From: JBGPIK01 sp041484845
Lineage (GTDB): Bacteria > Desulfobacterota > Binatia > UBA9968
NCBI GenBank assembly: GCA_041484845.1
Contig: JBGPIK010000381.1
Span: 1 to 6,580 of the forward strand
Length of the DNA: 6,580 bases
Direction of reading: 5' to 3'
Position 1 is the first letter of the stretch; every line of letters begins with the position of its first letter. The translations under genes and the position numbers were made by a program. The notes under the pieces were generated by a model. The model did not search any database. It saw nothing but the letters and a program-made list of their open reading frames with translations, and was not told the DNA's origin. Shown here one piece after another: positions 1 through 4,058 of the stretch.

Positions 1-795
1 AATAAGAAAATCGAGCGACTCCGGATCGATGCCGCGCGCGTTGAGAAACTCTTTGCATTTTGCCAGTAATTGCCCCGCCGGCGCGGTCTGTTTCGACTCG
101 CGTTGCATCCTTTCGCTCAGCGTCTTTTTGGCCCGATCGATTGCCGCCTTTTCGGCTCGAACTTTTTCCAGAATCTCGGCGCCGTCGTGACGGTATAACT
201 GATGGTTCAGTAACGCGTCGCGTTCCAGGAGGGCTCTGCGATCCGCTTCATACTGCCGCCAGCCCTCGCGGCTCGCGTTCGTGATGCTTTCGAGTGACTG
301 CAGCTTGGCGCGGTTGAAGCTTTTACCGCTCCACTCCAGAAAAATTTCAGCCGGCATATCATCCGGACGCTCGACTCGCATGCCTTCACCCTCGGCCGCA
401 ACGGCACACTGTTCGAATTCCACCCATTTCGCGGCCGTCTGCCTTTGGTTGTCGTCGAGCCGGCGGCGCCGATCGCGGGCGGATATCTCATCGCCGGTTG
501 CGGCATCTCGCAGCATTTTGGCTTTCTTATTTTTGATCTCATCGTTGAAAAATGTTGCCAAGAACGAGCCGATGCTCTCGTCATTATCGACGAGCTCGTA
601 AGTTATCCGGGAATCTGGAATCAGTTTTTCCGGGGAGCGCTGGTTGTAAAGCGTCGCGAGTTTGTCGACTCGCGCGTTGAAACTCTGGATTTGCTCATCG
701 ATCGCCGCGGGCGCCCGTTCTAGCGTTTTCCGTTCGGACTGCGAGGCGCGAATGTCGTCCAGAACCTTCTGGTATTGGGTTTTTAAAATCGCCAT
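1..795 (-). CDS. Partial charged coiled-coil protein of unknown function, C-terminus outside the window
   Basis: The reading frame is open from an ATG at 795 to the left edge, giving 265 residues with no stop, so the C-terminus is missing. A good Shine-Dalgarno site (AGGAG, 7 nt before the ATG) decides the start. I do not recognise the family. The protein begins MAILKTQYQKVLDD and is rich in Glu, Lys, Arg, Asp and Gln. Long stretches around residues 1-50 and 195-245 look helical and could form coiled coils. There is no signal peptide or membrane segment, so it is probably cytoplasmic. Residues near 60-85 and 135-165 (with DDMPAEIFLEWSGK) look more globular. It lies 42 nt downstream of the ribbon-helix-helix gene on the same strand, so the two are probably cotranscribed. 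Phage or integrative-element genes of this type are plausible because the segment ends at a tRNA att scar, but that is inference. Confidence 0.8.
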   Translation of the reverse strand, partial: MAILKTQYQKVLDDIRASQSERKTLERAPAAIDEQIQSFNARVDKLATLYNQRSPEKLIPDSRITYELVDNDESIGSFLATFFNDEIKNKKAKMLRDAATGDEISARDRRRRLDDNQRQTAAKWVEFEQCAVAAEGEGMRVERPDDMPAEIFLEWSGKSFNRAKLQSLESITNASREGWRQYEADRRALLERDALLNHQLYRHDGAEILEKVRAEKAAIDRAKKTLSERMQRESKQTAPAGQLLAKCKEFLNARGIDPESLDFLI

Positions 796-837
796 TGTTT
801 TGCTCCTTCGTTAAAGTGGCTTCGTTGAACTCGCCTT

Positions 838-1035
838 TTATAATTGCGCCTGTCTCAGCTGCTGTTCCTGCGCCGACAAGATTTTGGCGGACCGCTCACT
901 CGCCGCGCGTCTTAAAAATTCGCCCAGTGAGACTCCTTCGCACGTAGCGGCCTCGATCACTAATTGGCGCTGCGACCTGAGCATTCTGACGCTCGTTGTG
1001 GCCGCCTTCGTCCGAACGGTTGAAACCCTTCTCAT
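838..1035 (-). CDS. Small ribbon-helix-helix protein (DUF1778/MobC-like fold)
   Basis: This encodes 65 residues from an ATG at 1035, preceded by a strong GGAGGT Shine-Dalgarno site 5 nt upstream. Residues 13-18 (TTSVRM) fit the DNA-contacting beta strand. Residues 20-33 form helix A, and 36-50 (SLGEFLRRAASERSA) form helix B after a Gly-Val-Ser turn. This is the usual pattern of ribbon-helix-helix repressors, DUF1778 antitoxins and plasmid or ICE accessory proteins. Such proteins dimerise through the strand and bind short palindromes. No acetyltransferase toxin follows, so a TacAT-type toxin-antitoxin pair is not supported; the downstream partner is the coiled-coil gene. A TGTA-C-TACA palindrome at 1063-1071, just upstream of the gene, could be its own operator, which is speculative. 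The N-terminal basic tail (MRRVSTVRTK) could add DNA contacts. Confidence 0.75.
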   Translation of the reverse strand: MRRVSTVRTKAATTSVRMLRSQRQLVIEAATCEGVSLGEFLRRAASERSAKILSAQEQQLRQAQL

Positions 1036-1119
1036 CTCGCACCTCCGTCTGTGAGCTAACTTTGTACTACATTTTTAAATCTAAAAGCCGCCGAAGGAAA
1101 GAGAAAAAATCCCGCGCCT

Positions 1120-1128
1120 TGCTATAAT
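1120..1128 (+). promoter_or_regulatory. Extended -10 promoter for the gene starting at 1137
   Basis: The sequence TG-C-TATAAT is a perfect extended -10 element (TG at 1120-1121, TATAAT at 1123-1128). The position 17 bp further upstream has no good -35 hexamer, which extended -10 promoters tolerate. The expected transcription start is near 1134-1136, directly before the ATG at 1137. An in-frame TAA at 1125-1127, inside the -10 box, rules out any earlier start. No Shine-Dalgarno site lies near the ATG. Confidence 0.6.
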
Positions 1129-1136
1129 TGCCCGCA

Positions 1137-1490
1137 ATGATGGCCGAAAGAGTGCTCTGGTCGAGTGTCCTGGTCGGCGCGATCAGTGATTATTTTGGCG
1201 CCTATCTTCCCGGCGTGACAGATCCCGTCGAGCGCAGGAGCATTCGAGACGAGGCGCGCGACTGGATATTTGCACGCGACTCTTTTGACATCGGCACTTT
1301 TCTTTGGTGCTGTCAGGCGCTGGAATTGAGCCCGACAGCGATCCGCGTTGCGCTCCGCAAAACCCCACAATCTCAGCGTGGGCGTCATCTCAGCACGCGG
1401 AGCATTTTTGCTGAAGCCTCAAGCCACGGACGCCTGGGCCACGGCGCCGAGCCCCCTTGTGAGTCTTTCTGGGTCCTGCACCCGTGGTAG
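1137..1490 (+). CDS. Small protein of an unnamed family, 117 residues, probably leaderless mRNA
   Basis: The frame runs from ATG at 1137 (or the next codon, ATG at 1140) to TAG at 1488-1490. A TTG at 1128 is also in frame but overlaps the -10 box. The conserved-looking core is residues 33-73: two Arg, then RDEARDWIFARD, then FLWCCQALELSP and AIRVAL. I recognise this arrangement (an acidic or aromatic 'EAxxWIF' helix, a linker, then 'CxALxLxPxxIRxxL') from short uncharacterised proteins seen in environmental bacteria and mobile DNA, but know no function for it. The second half resembles a small helix-turn-helix, so DNA binding is possible; this is inference. The tail after about residue 78 looks low-complexity and unconserved. 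The gene is divergent from the ribbon-helix-helix operon and convergent with the zinc-finger gene. Confidence 0.65.
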   Translation: MMAERVLWSSVLVGAISDYFGAYLPGVTDPVERRSIRDEARDWIFARDSFDIGTFLWCCQALELSPTAIRVALRKTPQSQRGRHLSTRSIFAEASSHGRLGHGAEPPCESFWVLHPW

Positions 1491-1614
1491 GCGAGTCCGC
1501 CGACGGCAGCAGCTGTAAATGGTTTCTCGATATCGCGTCGGCAGAATTGCCTACGAGTATTCCCTGACCTGGCGGCGCTGCTGCCTGCGCTCGAGAGTCG
1601 GCAATCCTGCCTAC
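1487..1614. repeat. Three copies of an 18-bp REP-like palindrome, GTAGGC-N6-GCCGAC
   Basis: Copy A at 1487-1504 reads GTAGGC-GAGTCC-GCCGAC on the plus strand. Copies B (1537-1554) and C (1597-1614) are the same motif inverted: GTCGGC-AGAATT-GCCTAC and GTCGGC-AATCCT-GCCTAC. All 12 arm bases are identical in the three copies, while the six-base loops differ. Each forms a 6-bp stem with one conserved mismatch at the third pair, a feature also seen in REP elements. Copy A overlaps the stop codon of the 1137-1490 gene. Copy C overlaps the stop codon of the 1611-1871 gene. Together they fill the space between two convergent genes, where they could act as a bidirectional terminator or mRNA 3'-end protection. 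They have no T-run. Confidence 0.8.
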
Positions 1615-1871
1615 CGGCGCCGGCATGGCCGTTTCAATGCCCCCATTACTTCGTCATCGCCGAGCCCTTCGAGCAGTTTCGCCGCGCGCTTGATGATCGA
1701 TCCTTGTTGCTTGCATTCGTCACAGCAAAAACGCCTGGGCGTTCTCCGCCAGTCGTCCTTTAACGGCTCGATCCGAGAGTTGCACAACGGATTTTGGCAT
1801 CGCTCTTGCGCGGGTACGCCTTGGCAGCTTTCCTCAGTCCGATACTCGTTGCATGCCGTTCCGTGTTTCAC
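1611..1871 (-). CDS. Small zinc-finger protein, 86 residues
   Basis: The start is GTG at 1871, the only reasonable start before an upstream in-frame TAG at 1905-1907; the Shine-Dalgarno site is weak (GAGCGG). Four likely zinc ligands are visible: C25 and C30 (CQNPLC), then C49 or C50 and C53 within RRFCCDECK. A basic linker (KDDWRRTPRR, residues 38-47) sits between them. The 'FCxDxCK' ending is shared by CGNR-type and other short treble-clef fingers that bind DNA or protein. A helical tail with AAKLLEGLGDDEV follows. Similar small zinc-binding proteins are common in prophages and integrative elements, which fits the tRNA scar 250 bp upstream of the start. The role is unknown; nucleic-acid binding is the likeliest guess. 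Confidence 0.75.
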   Translation of the reverse strand: MKHGTACNEYRTEESCQGVPAQERCQNPLCNSRIEPLKDDWRRTPRRFCCDECKQQGSIIKRAAKLLEGLGDDEVMGALKRPCRRR

Positions 1872-1926
1872 AGCCCGCTCAGAATGCCCGCTGCTAGTCG
1901 TGCACTACTACTACGCGAATGTTTTC

Positions 1927-2028
1927 TCACCTAAGGCCACTATCCATCCCCTTGCGCGCCTCGCGGCGCTCCTGGCGGCTCATCGTTGCGCCTTGAGACT
2001 TCTCGAAAATTTCACGATAGATCTGCAA
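1927..2028 (-). CDS. Possible 33-residue ORF or remnant of a longer gene
   Basis: Reading from a TTG at 2028 to TGA at 1927-1929 gives LQIYREIFEKSQ followed by GATMSRQERREARKG. The composition is typical of real coding sequence: amphipathic, with a basic end. There is no Shine-Dalgarno site. Going upstream in the same frame there is a TAG at 2044-2046, and beyond it a further plausible stretch (KRKIYKWSARKIG), so this may be the tail of an older, longer gene broken by a nonsense mutation. It lies 55 bp upstream of the zinc-finger gene on the same strand. Nothing else in 1872-2123 looks coding; the long plus-strand frame across this area is antisense to the zinc-finger gene. Confidence 0.25.
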   Translation of the reverse strand: MQIYREIFEKSQGATMSRQERREARKGMDSGLR

Positions 2029-2123
2029 CGAAGCAGCACGCTAGCCAATTTTGCGCGCACTCCATTTGTAGATCTTTCGCTTAGTTAGAGGTTTTTGGAA
2101 GTTGGAGGATGAGCTAACTTCTT

Positions 2124-2147
2124 GTTCAAATCCCGGCCCCGCAACCA
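2124..2147 (+). other. Detached 3' end of an initiator tRNA-fMet gene; probable att site of an integrative element
   Basis: The 24 bases start GTTCAAATCCC and end CCCCGCAACCA. They supply G53, the TTCAAAT T-loop, a CCCGG T-stem strand, the acceptor strand CCCCGCA, discriminator A73 and encoded CCA. From memory they match the 3' end of E. coli initiator tRNA-fMet at 22 of 24 positions, including the CGCA-ACCA ending typical of initiators. The preceding bases (CTTCTT) cannot pair with the T-stem strand, and no D-arm or anticodon arm lies upstream, so this is only a fragment. Tyrosine integrases commonly recombine in tRNA 3' ends and leave this duplicate at the end distal to the intact tRNA. The orientation implies that the element lies to the left, with the intact tRNA beyond position 1, and that former chromosome lies to the right. 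Confidence 0.7.
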
Positions 2148-2182
2148 ATCTTTTCAAGGGTTTTAGGGTGACTGTACAACAA

Positions 2183-2214
2183 CTGTGCGATGATGGAACC
2201 CCGTCCTCGCACAG
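2183..2214. other. Strong imperfect hairpin, 14-bp arms, 4-nt loop
   Basis: The arms CTGTGCGATGATGG (2183-2196) and CCGTCCTCGCACAG (2201-2214) pair with one T-C mismatch and one G-T wobble around an AACC loop. The outer eight base pairs are perfect. There is no T-run on either side, so it is not a standard intrinsic terminator. It lies 35 bp beyond the tRNA fragment and could belong to the original tRNA 3' region or to the RAYT remnant that follows. The rest of 2148-2319 shows no gene that I can support. Confidence 0.55.
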
Positions 2215-2319
2215 CAGTCCCCTTCAATTATGGCCGCCTTCCGCTATGGTTCGCTATCCTTTCCGATTATAACCCGTCCTGACCACCTCTGTAATAAGAT
2301 GAACCGGACGCCACGTCGC

Positions 2320-2543
2320 TTAGAATTTTCGATTCGCGTCGTTCAGTTCAACCCTGCCAAAGAGGAGAGGTCGTCGGTGCGAGAAAAGATTGAGCGTGGG
2401 TGCAAGCGCGGGAGTTGGTGTGTTACGTGGACAGGAGTTGCACGAAGCTGTTGGTCAAGGCCATAGCAAAAGTGCTCGCCGTCGATGCAACCCGCGTAAG
2501 CCGGAGTGTTGCGCGAATGGAAACATGGTCCGAGAACCGATAA
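2320..2543 (+). pseudogene. Frameshifted C-terminal remnant of a REP-associated tyrosine transposase (RAYT, Y1_Tnp family)
   Basis: From 2400 to the TAA at 2541-2543 one frame reads VQARELVCYVDRS, then KLLVKAIAKVLAVDATRVSR, then SVARMETW. This matches the helix-turn-helix tail of RAYT proteins ('ARsLLCYWAvrELg...elAr.Lgvs...VSrsVaRGE'). A different frame immediately upstream (2320 to about 2395) reads LEFSIRVVQFNPAKEERSSV, which resembles the linker ahead of that tail ('...vaqlFnvp.eEl.s'). A frameshift near 2391-2400 therefore separates the two parts. The HUH and tyrosine catalytic motifs of the IS200/IS605-type nuclease domain are absent, so the gene is dead. The stop lies 55 bp before the inverted-repeat sequence at 2599, as expected for a RAYT element 3' end. 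The call comes from pattern memory, not a search. Confidence 0.55.
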
Positions 2544-2598
2544 ACAGCCGGAAGGGACGTCAAAGCGAACCATATCAGCGATTGAGCATTAAAAAATA

Positions 2599-2619
2599 GC
2601 AAATATCACGTCTGACCCC
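2599..2619 (+). repeat. RAYT-element terminal sequence, left copy of an inverted pair
   Basis: The sequence reads GCAAATATCACG, T, CTGACCCC. Its reverse complement occurs at 3691-3711 with one mismatch in 21 positions. GGGGTCAG-type ends of this kind are, to my knowledge, found beside RAYT genes. This copy follows the transposase remnant by 55 bp in the orientation expected for a 3' terminus. Confidence 0.75.
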
Positions 2620-2625
2620 AATTGA

Positions 2626-2856
2626 CTGGATGGTCTTCGACATCCAGAAGAAGGGGGTACATGCGGGTGGTACGTATATGCCGGTGAGTATTCCGAAGAT
2701 CCAGATTTCTTCTTACCGCTCCACGTTTCGCATCTTGATCAAAGATGCCCACGAATTATTCCATTTCTCGCATTGCCCCCAGGCTGGCGCTTTCTCATTG
2801 CGCCCGAATACGTGGATGTTTGGTATGATGAAAACCTGCTGCGTCTTGAGACATAA
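2626..2856 (+). pseudogene. 5'-truncated Imm33/DUF2185-like immunity protein gene
   Basis: The frame from a TGA at 2623-2625 to TAA at 2854-2856 contains GWYVYAGEYSEDPDFFLPLH, VSHL, then PFLALPPGWRFLIAPEYVDV and WYDENLL. This dense, conserved-looking block closely resembles the C-terminal half of proteins annotated as Imm33 or DUF2185-like immunity proteins, which neutralise polymorphic toxins and often occur in integron cassettes. No ATG, GTG or TTG start is present in this frame. The family normally has residues before GWY that are missing here, so the 5' part was probably lost when the repeat end at 2599-2619 was joined upstream. The stop codon lies inside the attC left core box, as in true gene cassettes. 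The family name is moderately certain; that this is the real frame is much more certain. A 94-residue frame on the same strand (2630-2914) is its out-of-frame shadow. Confidence 0.6.
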
Positions 2857-2929
2857 CTATTCGCTTCACAGGACCTCCGCTCGCGGCCTTTCGGCCGCTC
2901 GCTCCGGCCTGTGAGCTCAAGCGTTCGAC
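2851..2929 (+). other. Integron attC-like recombination site (79 bp)
   Basis: The outer boxes are ACATAAC (2851-2857, R''-like) and GTTCGAC (2923-2929, R'-like); both keep the essential AAC and GTT triplets but are otherwise imperfect. Inside are TATTCGCTTCACAGG and CCTGTGAGCTCAAGC, very close to the AATTCGTTCAAGC and GGCTTAACTCAAGC arms of classical attC sites such as that of aadA1. TCACAGG (2866-2872) pairs with CCTGTGA (2908-2914). A terminal hairpin GCGGCC-TTTC-GGCCGC (2883-2898) completes the folded site recognised by integron integrase. Length is within the attC range (57-141 bp). The upstream gene stops within the left box and the next gene starts 38 bp after the site, as in a cassette array. 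No intI gene or attI site is in the window. Confidence 0.65.
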
Positions 2930-2967
2930 GGACGGACGTAGCGCGCTCCCCGGAGACTGACTGACCG

Positions 2968-3615
2968 ATGGGTCTCGGCTTTGTCCTACTGTTCTGGATG
3001 ATTTTCTTCGGTTGCGTAGGGCTGCCGATTGCAGGCGTCCTCGCGTTTTGGAGTTGGCGCAACGGCCGTCTCGTTGGATCCCCGTCAAAGGCGCGCGCAG
3101 CCGTGGCAGGTGTGCTTCCGTTCGTACTGATCGCTCTCGGCCTTGTCTGGTTCGTCGGCTACGCGGCGTATTCGTGGTCGGTGCGAAGGGTAGACCCTGG
3201 GCTGGGAGACAGCTGGGCGGTACCCCTTCGGCATGGGTACTTCTTCTGCATGATTGACGTGACTGACCGCGGATACCTCATGAAGGACGGCTGTAGCGGT
3301 TCACCGCTCGTTTACGAGATCCGGGAACTTGCTGAAGTCGGGGACGCAATCGTTGGCAAGAGTGACCGGAGGGGTGCCTTCGTGTTCGATATGGCTACGG
3401 GCGAGCTCAGGTGGGAACAGGACGCATCGACGGCTCTGGCGCAGTTGTCACTGACGGCGCGGTTTCAGACACCCGACGAGTTCTACCGAAGCCGACGCTT
3501 CGGATGGCAGGACGTAGCCGCAATTGTCGTCCTGTTCGCGGTGGTGGCATTGACGTCGTGGCTGTGGTTCACTCGCTTCATCAGACCGCCATCTGCCGTG
3601 ATTACTACAGGGTGA
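2968..3615 (+). CDS. Predicted integral membrane protein, 215 residues, probable integron cassette gene
   Basis: The ATG at 2968 is the earliest possible start because an in-frame TGA sits at 2962-2964. A GGAG is 12 nt upstream, a rather long spacing. Three membrane segments are evident: about residues 3-29 (GFVLLFWMIFFGCVGLPIAG and on), 43-70, and 181-203. A polar domain (about 72-178) lies between the second and third and contains HGYFFCMIDVTDRGYL, a C94/C109 pair, and FDMATGELRW. The basic loop at 31-42 suggests that this domain is periplasmic, but RR at 73-74 and RSRR near 175 argue against, so topology is uncertain. I do not recognise the family. The position directly after an attC-like site, on the same strand, is that of the next gene cassette. 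No attC follows its stop, so the cassette appears clipped before 3691. Confidence 0.8.
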   Translation: MGLGFVLLFWMIFFGCVGLPIAGVLAFWSWRNGRLVGSPSKARAAVAGVLPFVLIALGLVWFVGYAAYSWSVRRVDPGLGDSWAVPLRHGYFFCMIDVTDRGYLMKDGCSGSPLVYEIRELAEVGDAIVGKSDRRGAFVFDMATGELRWEQDASTALAQLSLTARFQTPDEFYRSRRFGWQDVAAIVVLFAVVALTSWLWFTRFIRPPSAVITTG

Positions 3616-3690
3616 GCAAGGAAGTAGCGCCGTCGAACCGCCGCTTGAGCCGGTTTGCGAGATCGAAAATGAACGATTTGTTTAGGTTTC

Positions 3691-3711
3691 GGGGTCAGGC
3701 GTGATATTTGC
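3691..3711 (-). repeat. RAYT-element terminal sequence, right copy of the inverted pair
   Basis: The plus strand reads GGGGTCAG, G, CGTGATATTTGC, the reverse complement of 2599-2619 except for the ninth base. In this orientation it is the expected 5' terminus of a RAYT element. It is followed 29 bp later by ATGGCACGT (3741-3749), which resembles the start of RAYT genes (MAR...), after which similarity is lost. Confidence 0.75.
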
Positions 3712-4058
3712 GTTCGAGGCTATGATATAGGCACGGGTCGATGGCACGTGAGGGTCCCCCGAACTCAGGTTGGAGATCCTCGGTCATTCATCTAGGCAAG
3801 CCCTATGCCCATTGGGGCCCTCAAAAACAATTCTCTCCTTGGTTTCGTAAATCACAGACCCCGGCTTGCCACTGTAAGGGCAAATTTTCCGATGATTTTC
3901 GGCTCCAAGGTCCCCTCCACAGTATCCGCGCGGGGACATTATCATCCTTACCACCTCTCCTGCTTTTACTGTTGCGTCGAATTCAGTTCAACCTCGACTG
4001 CGGAAATTCGCAGGGACTCTTGTAAAAGTGCATCACAAATACCTCCAAAAGCTCGTGA
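3712..4058. other. Intergenic stretch without a supported gene
   Basis: The first 38 bp may be the remaining 5' end of a RAYT element, ending at the MAR-like start at 3741. From 3750 on, no frame on either strand shows conserved-looking protein. The plus-strand open frames (3741-4025 and 3805-4062) have irregular composition and no good ribosome site. One 8-bp inverted repeat is present (GGCAAGCC at 3795-3802, GGCTTGCC at 3863-3870). On the minus strand a GGAGG (4042-4046) stands 8 nt before an ATG that opens a 16-codon frame (3983-4033, MHFYKSPCEFPQSRLN). That frame lies 25 nt downstream of the secreted-protein stop and is too short to judge. No intrinsic terminator for the minus-strand gene is obvious. 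Confidence 0.5.

Larger units (their letters stand above)
2599..3711. mobile_element. 1.1-kb segment bounded by inverted RAYT termini and carrying integron-type cassette DNA
   Basis: The 21-bp inverted pair encloses a 5'-truncated immunity-like gene, an attC-like hairpin and a membrane protein gene, with no transposase inside. The termini face outward relative to the expected RAYT layout: the left copy is a 3' end and the right copy a 5' end. The segment is therefore better read as DNA caught between two RAYT-element copies than as a single RAYT element. It might equally be a non-autonomous unit mobilised through these ends. No target-site duplication is evident, which is expected because IS200/IS605-type elements do not make one. 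Confidence 0.4.

Noticed and set aside
207..723. ORFs at 207-584 (minus), 281-601 and 445-723 (plus)
   Set aside because: They are shadows of the minus-strand coiled-coil gene open from 795 to the left edge, which has a good ribosome site.
838..1035. Antitoxin of a TacAT-type toxin-antitoxin pair
   Set aside because: The fold fits, but the next gene is a coiled-coil protein with no GNAT acetyltransferase motifs.
1519..2088. Long plus-strand ORF of 189 codons
   Set aside because: It is antisense to the zinc-finger gene at 1611-1871, has irregular composition and no ribosome site; the minus-strand frame has the conserved Cys pattern.
2124..2147. A complete tRNA gene
   Set aside because: Only the 3' 24 bases are present; no anticodon arm, D-arm or 5' acceptor strand lies upstream.
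2630..2914. 94-codon plus-strand ORF across the immunity-like region
   Set aside because: The neighbouring frame carries the conserved GWYVYAGEYSEDPDFF block and ends inside the attC box; this one continues through the attC hairpin without protein-like features.
3983..4033. Sixteen-codon minus-strand ORF with a well-spaced GGAGG
   Set aside because: It is too short to distinguish from chance and nothing else supports it; mentioned only within the intergenic entry.
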